From contig JARUPZ010000021.1 in assembly GCA_031213475.1 (NCBI GenBank), positions 3,431,545-3,495,544 on the forward strand: a DNA stretch of 64,000 nt. The letters run 5' to 3'. Below are positions 60,001-64,000 of this stretch, piece after piece; position 1 is the first letter of the stretch; each line of letters begins with the position of its first letter. Source of the stretch: Nereocystis luetkeana (taxonomy: Eukaryota; Sar; Phaeophyceae; Laminariales; Laminariaceae). The position numbers and the translations under genes were made by a program. A model generated the notes under the pieces. That model saw nothing but the letters and a program-made list of their open reading frames with translations. It was not told the DNA's origin and ran no database searches.

Positions 60001-63000
60001 GCAGAAACATTAACGTGTTCCATAGTTGGGAAAAAAAACGATCTTTGGGAAAAATCGAAAGCGCGGGCGCAGCCGCGTTTCTGGCCCGTTTTTTGGGGTC
60101 CCCGGGCTGGGGCCGGGGCCAGGTTTATGGGGTCTAATATCGCTACTGTAAGTAGATCCTAACCTGCGCTATATGTGAGATGCTGCGCAGGGTCTGTGTA
60201 CAGTACCACCAGATCCCAACGCAGAAAAGCACGTGCCTAGAAAAATGCACATCAGTATACGGCTCTCTCTCTCCCTCTCTCTCCTTCCACCCAGGCAAAA
60301 AAAACAATGAGCTACTGTATGTACTATTACGGGGGGACCATAGTTAATAGGACCTATGGTATACATAAAAAACCTACCAGGTATATATTTAACAATTTTT
60401 ACTAACAATATCTGGTCCTATTAACTATGGTCCCCCATAATATTAGTACCAAATATAGATAATCATACAGCATCAGGAGAAACACCCTCCCTCAAAGATA
60501 AAGACAATGGAGGAGTGGAAATCGATGATCAGTCCGAGGTGTGGAACGTTTTCAGGGTCTGTTCACGGGTCACGGCCCGAACCGTGCGGGTCGGGTCAGG
60601 AGGTACTCAGCATTTCACGGACCCGGTCGGCCCGGACCGGACCGGACCGGACCGGACCGGGTCGCGTCAGGAGGTCTTCAAAATCTCGCGCGTCGGGTTG
60701 GGGCCGGCTGGTGGGCGACCCGACCCGATCCGACACAGATGCGACACGACCCGACTCGACCCGACCCGACCCGACCCGACCCCGACTTGACATGACCCGA
60801 CCCGACCCGACCCGACCCGACCCGCGAGGTTTGACGCGACCCGTGTGAACAGCCCTATATGATACCAGGTATTCAAAGTAAATATGTCAAATATGTTCAT
60901 AAAACGTAACGAACGAACTGCGGACCACGGGTCCGAAATGCGGATCGCGCTCTCTACCCAACAAGCTCTGGCCAAAAGATCCATTTGGGCTCTGATATGA
61001 ATGTCAAACGGGATCTTACGTTCTCGGTCAGTGCAATTACCGCTGTGGTGCGAATTATGAAAAACAAAAAACGCTTCAAGCGTCGGACAAGACCACCGAT
61101 TCCCACTACATTATCTACGAAATAGTTACCGGTATTATCCCCTGTAGGACCGCAGTCCCGTGTTGGGGACAAACTACTTAAAATTGAATGGTTTGTCCCC
61201 CAAAACGGGACTGCGGTTCTAAAAGGGCTAATTGTATTGATAGCGATCGTTCAAGGCAGCTACGTACCGCTGTTTATAATAGATTCATTCCCGAACTTGA
61301 TACAGTTCGTACCATGCTGTCGGGTGGGGGACCCGTTGAAATCCTGAGTTTTTTTTTTTCTACCCTTTTCGTGCCGCAGTCTCGTTCTGGGGACAAACCC
61401 CAAACTCATAAGTAGTTTGCTCCAAAAACGGGACTGCAGTTCGTTTCGTAACACATGATTCCTGGGTTGGATCTGAATTATGAGATCCCGCACGACCTCT
61501 CACAACGGCAGTTGAGAGGAACGAGATGATATATCTATCTGTACACAGATAGATCATGATATATCTGCAGATATATCCATGATATATTAGTCCGAGGCGT
61601 GAAAAACTTCCGAGATTCATCGGGCACTGTCCACAGATGCAAAAAACAAGACTGCACACTTTCCATTTACGGCACCGTGAAAGCTGAAATTACTAACCCG
61701 CACACACGTCCTTGCCTGCCTCACGCTAACAAAAAAAACGCCGCAGCTTACCCGTACATACAACAAAACACGCACTTAGTACCCAACCCTTGGAGAAAAA
61801 AAATCCTCAAGCTGACTTTCTCGACGATAAGCAGAGCGGGAACACCGAGCGACGCGCCCGTTAAAAATATTGCCATGAACACTTTTCAAGCCCACCGCTT
61901 TCTTCGTGTGTCGTGTTCCCTGTGCTTGCTTTGGAGAAAAATCGAATCGGAAAAAATCACGCCAGGGGTTGTGTGCCATGTACAGCACCTTGCGGGTGAC
62001 CGGCTATGAACTGTGAACGGGTGGGTTCTGATGAGGCTCATGGGTGCCTAGAAAGAGGCGTATAATACGCGACCTGGTTTCATCTCTGGCCACCCCCATG
62101 CGCAGAACATTTTGCCAACAGCACTCCTGTTCCGACCTATAACATCATACCTCCTATCGTGTTGCTCGAAAAAGTACGAGTATGTATATTGCGAAATGTC
62201 AACCGCGTTGGTTGTACTACTGTATACGTGCTTCAACCATGGGTCACACGGCGGGACCGCAAAGATTTATCCTGGATTTTTTTTTGCGGTGCTGAACAGC
62301 CCGACCCCCCCAAAATGTTGTTGCAAAACCATACGCGTATTTCACATTGTGCACTCTTAAAAGACTAGCGTATACTATACCTGTACGCACGACGACGACT
62401 TGGCCAGTTCAACAATATGGTTGACAGTCAGAACTCAAACCCATTTACACACCGCAAAATAATTTTCCTAGAAATTTCCCGGGACGTTGGGGTCAGGATG
62501 AGGGTAGCTTTGTAGGGTAGGTTTTAGAATCAGACATGAGGGATATACCGGTACAATACGTGCTTGTGTTTTGAAAAGTCGAAGCTACGCCACATCGGTG
62601 CCGTGAGCACAAAAAAAAAAAGATTTCCAAGTGTTTTCCTATTTGCTATACACTATCGCGGGGTGTGCGAGATATGACGAAAATAAAAAAATTCGTGGGG
62701 GTGGGGGATACTCTGCTCGCACCGTCAACACGACGAAAAAACAACAAACAAAGCTCGAGCTCGAATTCGTACTAGTAATCAGGTGGGTTTGAAACGGGGA
62801 GCGCGTAAAGAACACGGAAAAATAACTCCCTCCCGCCCCCCCCCCATACGACTAAGGTCATCCATGACATGGAGTACATCTCTCCTAACGAGTACACCCC
62901 CCCCCCCCCTGCCCTCCTGCCTCGTACACACGATCGTAGTAAAAGGGGCTTACCTTGGTGAGCTTCACTTTACGCAGGGTGGCTTGCATCTTCTCGCGAT

Positions 63001-63010
63001 CGGGACGGAC
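38176..63010 (-). CDS. BRWD/PHIP-family chromatin reader with PHD finger (multi-exon, 5' incomplete)
   Basis: Fifteen exons join with matching phases into about 1,520 residues ending at TAG 38176-38178. Order: N-terminal exons of unknown fold; Gln-rich exons; Glu-rich exon; Lys/Ala/Pro/Thr-rich linker; C4HC3 PHD finger; the PHIP-type cryptic Tudor module (YVPQE then GDEVFFFPAGH, VGRVDYELP, DFLVPRR, FRPGDTVSM, VTVRWDSGGS); one bromodomain (FFIDPV, LPMHLTMIQERL, SNCNTYNPAGS); Gly-rich tail with KKKKK and KKRKQ. Animal PHIP/BRWD proteins have WD40 repeats before the Tudor part and two bromodomains. I see no WD40 here (it may lie beyond 63 kb or the gap) and only one bromodomain. Expected role: nuclear reader of methylated and acetylated histones. 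Introns of up to about 3.2 kb are full of transposons. Four G runs disrupt the frame (see findings). Confidence 0.8.
38928..38977. repeat. Homopolymer run of 50 G
   Basis: Uninterrupted G on the plus strand, C on the gene's sense strand, placed where the polypyrimidine tract of the last intron should be. Confidence 0.95.
39190..39330 (+). repeat. Poly(G)-linked dispersed repeat
   Basis: G-rich start, then TACATATTGTCATGCATGGC and ATCCCACAATGCCGGGACGG, then GACCAGGCAGGCATTGCTTG. It ends where MITE-A copy 4 begins. Confidence 0.75.
39345..39806. mobile_element. MITE-A copy 4, interrupted by a SINE-like insertion
   Basis: The left tip TATTACGGGGGACCATAGT stands at 39345-39363. The rest of the element (GACCTACGGTACACAC to CCCCCGTAATA) resumes after about 39716. 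The 353 bases between are the tRNA-derived insertion. Confidence 0.75.
39364..39716 (+). mobile_element. tRNA-derived SINE inserted in MITE-A
   Basis: The head has an A box (TGGTTCAAGTGG) and a B box (GGGTTCGAGCC). Its T arm is perfectly paired (CTGGG with CCCAG around TTCGAGC), and its anticodon-like arm has a TCT loop. The body of about 260 bp ends in an A-rich tail (GCAAAAAAGAAAAAGAAG). AGT flanks both ends, a short possible target duplication. Structure and position fit an RNA polymerase III-transcribed retroposon. Confidence 0.7.
39900..40330. repeat. ~300 bp dispersed repeat, copy 1 (split by MITE-A)
   Basis: Shares TTTTACCCTCAGCG-, GGTTCAGCA and TTTTCATCGAAT blocks with 41805-42090. 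MITE-A copy 5 sits inside it. Near the right end is a reverse B-box-like GGCTTGAACC, suggesting a tRNA-related origin. Confidence 0.65.
40088..40209. mobile_element. MITE-A copy 5
   Basis: Inserted in the ~300 bp repeat. The copy at 41.8 kb provides the empty site and shows that TA was duplicated. Contains TACCTGGTA at 40139-40147. Confidence 0.85.
40359..40467. mobile_element. MITE-A copy 6
   Basis: TATTACGGTGAACCATAG at left and CTATGGTCTCCCGTGATA at right. Its interior lacks the TACCTGGTA found in copy 3, so it is the uninterrupted reference. Confidence 0.85.
41074..41161. mobile_element. TTAA-hairpin element
   Basis: CCCTTTGAGGACCGCGGGTC at left and AACGGGAGCAGTCCCAAAGG at right form a hairpin of about 88 bp. 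Confidence 0.7.
41538..41671 (-). CDS. BRWD/PHIP-like gene, bromodomain exon 2
   Basis: Acceptor ACCTTCCAG, donor GCAG|GTTAGT, phase 0 to 2. Encodes LPMHLTMIQERLRRRFYRRP and LFADLRLLESNCNTYNPAG. This is the ZA-loop end through helix C of a bromodomain, with the acetyl-lysine-anchoring Asn in TYN. In animal PHIP the bromodomain next to the Tudor module has lost this Asn; here it is kept. Confidence 0.9.
41800..42090. repeat. ~300 bp dispersed repeat, copy 2 (uninterrupted)
   Basis: Same order of blocks as 39900-40330 but without the MITE. Used as the empty-site comparison. Confidence 0.65.
42236..42955. repeat. ~30 bp satellite with internal palindrome
   Basis: About 24 tandem units of the type ACACTACCG followed by TATCACACGGGTGATAA. 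Each unit holds the near-palindrome TATCACACGGGTGATA. It lies in a BRWD/PHIP-like intron. Confidence 0.9.
43160..43222. repeat. Satellite units in inverted orientation
   Basis: TATCACCCGTGTGATA units oriented opposite to the main array. They continue at 43620-43660 after the TIR element and follow a G run. Confidence 0.8.
43225..43619 (+). mobile_element. TIR element with 4 bp target duplication, copy 2
   Basis: 395 bp, about 97% like the copy at 4562, and inserted inside the satellite. TATT flanks both sides (43221-43224 and 43620-43623). The neighbouring satellite unit GGTATTGTGCTTGTCATCC shows the site before insertion. It keeps the same ~107-codon plus-strand frame with one codon deleted. 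Confidence 0.9.
43933..44040. mobile_element. MITE-A copy 7
   Basis: Complete, with perfect tips TATTACGGGGGACCATAG and CTATGGTCCCCCGTAATA. The interior reads AACCTATATATTTGG, the uninterrupted version of the site filled in copy 12. Confidence 0.9.
44412..44519 (-). CDS. BRWD/PHIP-like gene, bromodomain exon 1
   Basis: 36 codons, phase 0 to 0, acceptor AAAACTGCAG, donor GAG|GTGAGG. Encodes SAAALSSLERVVKQQPG then VFEFFIDPVTDAIAPNYSE, the bromodomain helix Z and the start of the ZA loop with the F-x-x-P-V pattern. It joins in frame to EIALPMHL in the 41.6 kb exon. Confidence 0.9.
44560..44640 (+). repeat. Poly(G)-linked dispersed repeat with TACCTGGTA insertion
   Basis: G run, then GTACTCGATACCTGGTATCA and TGCATGGCCGTGGTCGTG. 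Against the 9.8 kb copy there are 7 extra bases after GATA. Confidence 0.8.
45480..45565. repeat. (GGCAA)n pentanucleotide repeat
   Basis: About 16 units of GGCAA/GCAAG, ending just before the LINE-3 fragment. Confidence 0.95.
45600..46180 (-). pseudogene. LINE-3 fragment, copy 2
   Basis: Minus frames include VADLDVPGRRKRYTTSRGEE, VPFVDSSEKTIAMLGD and a decayed SRKG/KQARN-type tail at 45600-45660, collinear with 25800-26650. Broken by stops. Carries TACCAGGTA at 45995-46003. Confidence 0.6.
46188..46385 (+). repeat. Poly(G)-linked dispersed repeat, long copy
   Basis: G-rich start, TACTCGATAGGGGATATGTA, CATGCATGGCCGTGGTCGTA and CATCCCTACAATGTCGGGAC. The body follows, to GAGGCGGACTTGCATACGGA. 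Confidence 0.8.
46418..46515 (+). repeat. Poly(G)-linked dispersed repeat, short copy
   Basis: G run of about 20, TGTACTCGATAGGAGAGATG, CATGCATGGCCGAAGTCGTA, then cut off by a second G run at 46500. Confidence 0.8.
46634..46864 (-). CDS. BRWD/PHIP-like gene, cryptic Tudor exon C
   Basis: 77 codons, phase 0 to 0, acceptor GATTCGTAG, donor TCG|GTGAGT. Begins SLSEGFRPGDTVSMRP and GGEAYEGKILAVDDG, then a Gly-rich insertion, then PFWKGVTVRWDSGGS. It matches the last strands of the PHIP cryptic Tudor module (GDRFRS, WWFGTI, YNVCWDNGD in animals). The Gly-rich loop is longer than in animals. Confidence 0.85.
46899..46924. repeat. Homopolymer run of about 26 G
   Basis: On the sense strand it is a C run just upstream of the acceptor of the 46634-46864 exon, again in polypyrimidine-tract position. 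Confidence 0.9.
47576..47684. mobile_element. MITE-A copy 8
   Basis: Older copy: CACGGGGGGCCACAATAAAT at left and TATTTACTACGGTCCCTCGT at right. Confidence 0.75.
48007..48225 (-). CDS. BRWD/PHIP-like gene, cryptic Tudor exon B
   Basis: 73 codons, phase 0 to 0, acceptor TGTTGACAG, donor CAG|GTAAAA. Encodes VACRVGRVDYELPARGDNF and, after a Gly-rich insertion, SDCADFLVPRRKVMQ. These match the animal PHIP segments IVGIRYEVG and PDVIDFLVLRQ, in the same order between the GDEV strand and the GDRF strand. Confidence 0.85.
49138..49246. mobile_element. MITE-A copy 9
   Basis: Complete copy with TATTACGGGGGACCATAG at left; right arm CTATGGCCCCCCGTAATA. Confidence 0.9.
49378..49479 (-). CDS. BRWD/PHIP-like gene, cryptic Tudor exon A
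   Basis: 34 codons, phase 0 to 0, acceptor GGCAAAAG, donor AAG|GTGGGC. Begins GDEVFFFPAGHTAFLK and ends LRKVSPAFRK. It matches the hallmark GDEVxYFRQGH start of the PHIP/BRWD Tudor module. Joined to the preceding exon it reads KYVPQE-GDEV, as in animals (PQxGDEV). Confidence 0.9.
49690..49748 (+). repeat. Poly(G)-linked dispersed repeat, short copy
   Basis: G run, then TGTACCCATGCCGTGCACGG and CCGTAGCCG. A reverse short copy with a C run follows at 49905-49950. Confidence 0.6.
51111..51198. mobile_element. TTAA-hairpin element, best copy
   Basis: Exact TTAA on both sides (51107-51110 and 51199-51202). The element starts CCCCTTTAGAACC and ends GGTTCTAAAAGGG; the arms include CCCGTTTTGGGGACA. 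TTAA flanks with CCC/GGG tips resemble piggyBac-type ends. Confidence 0.85.
51269..51348 (-). CDS. BRWD/PHIP-like gene, exon before the Tudor module
   Basis: 80 bases, phase 1 to 0, acceptor CCGCGGTAG, donor GAG|GTGAGC. Encodes KRVLLRTKRTWLQGIAPNLA then KYVPQE. In animal PHIP/BRWD the same place has a Trp-containing segment leading into VPQMGDEV. Confidence 0.8.
52140..52715 (-). CDS. BRWD/PHIP-like gene, PHD second half and linker
   Basis: Acceptor GTACCTCTCCAG, donor CAG|GTGAGA. Starts VRCVGLTELDCNRFSKYACP then RC, completing the PHD finger (the HxxC and CxxC pairs), followed by a basic stretch (KKGKKSTLNKKKK) and an Ala/Pro-rich linker. After EVGG the frame is lost at a six-G run (plus strand 52309-52314). 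With one more base it continues SVPNNLEAANAMGLKRSGIL and GGMVGRPIVPVPLA to the donor, in the phase required by the next exon. Confidence 0.85.
53215..53290 (+). mobile_element. LINE-3 3' fragment in a BRWD/PHIP-like intron
   Basis: The plus frame has VLRLERDAWSMIRNK, and overlapping frames match the GAPSRKGCVVN tail. It sits inside the intron that splits the PHD finger. Confidence 0.5.
53409..53752 (-). CDS. BRWD/PHIP-like gene, PHD first half
   Basis: Acceptor after a CTAAC branch-site-like sequence (CACCGAAG), donor CAC|GTGAGG. Starts TADADAGPRFPPELIQQAAA, then an acidic/Met-rich stretch, then VVYCICRTADGSGTMLECD and FCEDWFH. The PHD ligands are C-x-C, C-x2-C and H. The Tyr before the first Cys, the Met in TMLEC and the Trp in DWFH are the residues that form the H3K4me3 cage in PHF8-type PHD fingers. 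One base is missing in a six-G run (plus 53492-53497) between the acidic part and the PHD. Confidence 0.85.
54193..54475. repeat. (TAC)n array with higher-order repeat
   Basis: About 283 bp of TAC/CTA units with a repeated variant block (CCACTACGACTACGACGACT occurs twice), ending exactly at MITE-A copy 10. Confidence 0.95.
54476..54583. mobile_element. MITE-A copy 10
   Basis: TATTACGGGGGACCATAG and CTATGGCCCCCCGTAATA. TAC repeats on the left and TAATAA repeats on the right show insertion into TA-rich microsatellite DNA. Confidence 0.9.
54871..54980. mobile_element. MITE-A copy 11
   Basis: TATTACGGGGGATCATAG at left and CTCTGGTCCCCCGTAATA at right. Confidence 0.9.
55102..55628 (-). CDS. BRWD/PHIP-like gene, Lys/Ala/Thr/Pro-rich exon
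   Basis: Acceptor TGTTTTGCAG, donor AAG|GTGGGG. Starts PWPSDGDEQPRTPTAQEAAR, then repeats of KATPKATAK type resembling a histone H1 tail, likely to bind DNA or linker regions without a fold. The frame changes at an eight-G run (plus 55408-55415): before it KASATKPGGA, after it LKTAPKATAKTTPKA. Ten or seven G would restore one frame. Confidence 0.75.
55898..56094 (-). CDS. BRWD/PHIP-like gene, Glu-rich exon
   Basis: Acceptor GGACTTAGAG, donor GCCGG|GTGCGG, phase 0 to 2. Starts NRLFEEEEEE with Glu/Gln runs, then APEPPTIGIQGTLDPWGAAG. An acidic tract of this kind is common in chromatin proteins. It is encoded by a GAG-type repeat. The start is less certain because other AGs lie nearby. Confidence 0.65.
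56150..56345 (+). repeat. Two poly(G)-linked repeat copies in tandem
   Basis: CATGGATGGCCGTAGTCGTA at 56221 and CATGTATGGCCTTAGTCGTA at 56284, each after a G-rich lead and CCCATGC/CTCATGC. Confidence 0.75.
56685..57107 (-). CDS. BRWD/PHIP-like gene, poly-Gln exon
   Basis: 141 codons, phase 0 to 0, acceptor GCGATCTCAG, donor GCG|GTGAGA. Starts AGQQRPRGTPRHQQQQQ and ends QEAQPMWPPA. About 100 Gln, encoded by a CAG/CAA mix (plus strand CTG/TTG). The open frame, matching phases and mixed codons indicate selection for Gln rather than a bare CTG repeat. Confidence 0.75.
57473..58129 (-). CDS. BRWD/PHIP-like gene, Ser/Gly/Pro then Gln-rich exon
   Basis: 219 codons, phase 0 to 0, acceptor CGCATCCTCAG, donor TCT|GTGAGA. 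Starts SYNAQHQHPTTQPPEHSRSL, continues through a Gly/Pro/Ser-rich stretch (SAGSPFGAPRPLQLGLAGED) to Gln/Leu runs and an acidic end (EEGEEEEEGVPAGWPS). Disordered; no domain. Confidence 0.75.
58190..58265 (+). repeat. Poly(G)-linked dispersed repeat, short copy
   Basis: GACGTCATGCATGGCCAGAG and TCGTGTGACCATCGACCCTC, then G-rich. It directly abuts a LINE-3 tail. Confidence 0.65.
58268..58325 (-). mobile_element. LINE-3 3' fragment
   Basis: Plus strand GATGCTTGCCTTAGTAATTA and CCTTTCGAAATGGAG match the LINE-3 3' end at 25.9 kb. Confidence 0.55.
58640..58777. repeat. ATCTACAGATAGATC-type short tandem repeat
   Basis: Repeated GATCATCTACAGATA units that run into the assembly gap, which probably collapsed a longer array. 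Confidence 0.85.
58778..58877. other. Assembly gap (100 N)
   Basis: Exactly 100 N, a conventional gap of unknown size, in an intron of the BRWD/PHIP-like gene model. Confidence 1.
58895..59340 (-). repeat. Three reverse poly(G)-linked repeat copies
   Basis: TACGACTACGGCCATGCATG at about 58948, TACGACTACCGCCATACAGG at about 59046 and TACGACTACGTCCATGCACG at about 59284. Each leads into a C run. The third copy has the long body (CCTCACAAGCGAATCTCAGT). Confidence 0.75.
59511..59704 (-). CDS. BRWD/PHIP-like gene model, N-terminal exon
   Basis: Acceptor CGTCTCTATAG, donor CAG|GTGCGG. If one base is added to the seven-G run (plus 59688-59694) the exon is open throughout. It reads ELQRGG, then TNRLRRPAPSRAFSGEWW, then TVCQNQFAVIGQVFPPPLVA and KVTRLLLQRILNDPVYGVQ, with phases 0 and 0 that fit both neighbours. 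It looks like a folded helical segment but I do not recognise the family. Membership in the same gene rests only on strand, phase and position, and the gap lies between it and the next exon. Confidence 0.55.
59815..59885 (+). repeat. Poly(G)-linked dispersed repeat, short copy
   Basis: GTACCCGATATCATGCATGC and CCGTAGTCGCATGACCATA, then a G run of about 22, so G tracts lie on both sides. Confidence 0.7.
60325..60442. mobile_element. MITE-A copy 12
   Basis: Complete. The interior reads AACCTACCAGGTATATATTT, which is copy 7's AACCTATATATTT with CCAGGTA inserted after TA. Confidence 0.9.
60560..60850. repeat. GGGTC/GACCC pentanucleotide repeat block
   Basis: (CCGGA)n at 60630-60662 and (ACCCG)n at 60715-60835, framed by GGTCAGGAGG-type sequence that also occurs near 1.1-1.2 kb. 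Confidence 0.85.
61139..61227. mobile_element. TTAA-hairpin element
   Basis: GGACCGCAGTCCCGTGTTGG at left and AAACGGGACTGCGGTTCTAA at right. The flanks TTAT and CTAA are near-TTAA. Confidence 0.75.
61363..61450. mobile_element. TTAA-hairpin element, partial
   Basis: CCCTTTTCGTGCCGCAGTCT at left and AAAACGGGACTGCAGTTCG at right. The right tip is lost. Confidence 0.6.
61455..62840. other. No recognised gene
   Basis: I see nothing I can support apart from short ATCTGCAGATATATC-type repeats at 61530-61590. Confidence 0.35.
62845..62912 (-). repeat. Poly(G)-linked dispersed repeat, reverse short copy
   Basis: CATACGACTAAGGTCATCCA and TGACATGGAGTACATCTCTC, then a C run. Confidence 0.65.
62954..63010 (-). 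CDS. Small exon, possibly the most upstream one of the BRWD/PHIP-like gene
   Basis: 19 codons between a strong acceptor (GATTTTTTCGGCAG) and a strong donor (AAG|GTAAGC), phase 0 to 0: VRPDREKMQATLRKVKLTK. The perfect borders and phase make a real exon likely. That it belongs to the same gene is inference. Confidence 0.5.
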
Positions 63011-63824
63011 CTGCCGAAAAAATCGGAGCACGCAGTGCGAGAGGCATAAGGAATATGCCTTAGATCAAGAAAAAAAAAAAAAAACACCCCGCGCGGCCAC
63101 TTCGTCTCCTGCTCGAAACAATACACAATCGAACGAAAGGAAAATTTCAGCCTCTGCAATCAACACGTACGACGTCGCTGATGGGGAAGACGGGGGTAGG
63201 CAGGGTCGGCGAGAGCATGGGCCATCAGCAGAACTCACAAACTATTCGAGGCCATGGTTGGTACCCACTGCGTACAGGACCGACATCACTCCCGCATACA
63301 TTGGTTGATCGGGTTTCGGGTCAGGGTAGGGTCAAAAGAGGTACACGGCGGTAGGTGGCCATTCTTGAGGGACCCTTGTGCGCGTTCGAATTTGGACGTC
63401 CCTGAAATACATACCTGGTCGTACGCATCTACGTCTTTCATGAGAGTTGGTGCCGGCCTCTTACAGTCAGTACAGTGGTGGGCAAACATGGTTGGCAGAT
63501 ACTTGAGGTCCCTTTTATACCGTTTTCCCTTATATTAGGGGACTAAGACGATCAATGCCTACCTGTGGTGGTGTTGTACCTGTAGTTCTATTCGTGACGT
63601 ACACAGTAAACCTCAACCATGCCATCGAGTACGCTGGTCGACCCCACTCTCCTCGCCGCAACACGATCCACAGATCTATACTATTAATACCGCAGGTGCC
63701 TACAATCTTGTGTACTGGTCTGTACTGGTGCCAGACACCAGGTAATGCACAAGGCCCCCATTGGGAGTCGGGGATTTGGAAGAGAGGGGGAAAGGGAGAG
63801 TCGTACGAGTAGCCGGTGTTATGA

Positions 63825-63836
63825 TGTTTTTGTTGA

Positions 63837-63887
<51 letters not shown>

Positions 63888-63888
63888 G
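63825..63888. repeat. (GTT)n microsatellite
   Basis: About 20 GTT units. Confidence 0.95.
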
Positions 63889-64000
63889 GTTGACCTCACA
63901 CCGACAGGATCAGGTGCCCATGGAGACAGCTACGGGGGGGGGGGGGCATCCCTCCAGGTAGCTCGAATATAGACGGCGAGCAAAACCGAAGGAAAAATCA

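Overview
This is a window of nuclear DNA from a eukaryote with many introns and many transposons. It is mixed in base composition, at roughly 50% GC. A brown alga or another stramenopile is my best guess. The basis is several LINE-type reverse-transcriptase remnants, dense spliced exons with GT/AG borders, CAG-rich coding repeats and abundant small transposons. There are no operons or prokaryotic signals. I could not run similarity searches, so the taxonomic call is inference.

Genes. The main gene runs on the minus strand from beyond the right part of the window (at least to 63,010) down to a stop codon at 38,176. I could model 15 exons with matching phases. They encode about 1,520 residues of a chromatin reader of the BRWD/PHIP family. 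In order: an uncertain N-terminal part, Gln-rich, acidic and Lys/Ala/Pro-rich linkers, a PHD finger split by an intron, the PHIP-type cryptic Tudor module, one bromodomain with a canonical Asn, and a Gly-rich tail with nuclear-localisation-like Lys runs. Four G runs in this gene (55.4, 53.5, 52.3 and 59.7 kb) each break the frame in a way that one or two bases would repair, which suggests homopolymer errors or real decay. Just downstream, at 37.3-37.5 kb on the same strand, is an exon that looks like the start of a YEATS domain carrying a poly-Ala insertion. At 8.55-10.31 kb, minus strand, three phase-0 exons form the 3' part of a gene with a MORN-like motif. A separate terminal exon lies at 12.2-12.4 kb, and a possible signal-peptide first exon at 14.0-14.25 kb.

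Transposons fill the rest. I recognise: a TA-targeting ~110 bp inverted-repeat family (MITE-A, 12 copies); a ~240 bp family ending in GGCGTTCTACG (MITE-B, 4 copies); an ~87 bp hairpin family with TTAA at its borders; a ~396 bp TIR element with 4 bp target duplications and a shared ORF (2 copies); a 1.03 kb TIR element with internal ~280 bp tandem units; a dispersed repeat that always abuts a poly(G)/poly(C) run (about 15 copies); tRNA-derived SINE-like units; and at least three LINE families, all truncated at the 5' end.

The most striking signal is the 9-mer TACC(A/T)GGTA. It occurs at least 21 times in 64 kb, against about 0.5 expected, and in several repeat copies it is an exact 7 bp insertion at a TA. 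This is what many excision footprints of a TA-specific (Tc1/mariner-like) transposon would look like.

Stretches with no recognised gene are 1-8.5 kb, 14.3-37.3 kb and 60.4-62.9 kb, apart from LINE remnants. A 100 bp assembly gap lies at 58,778-58,877.
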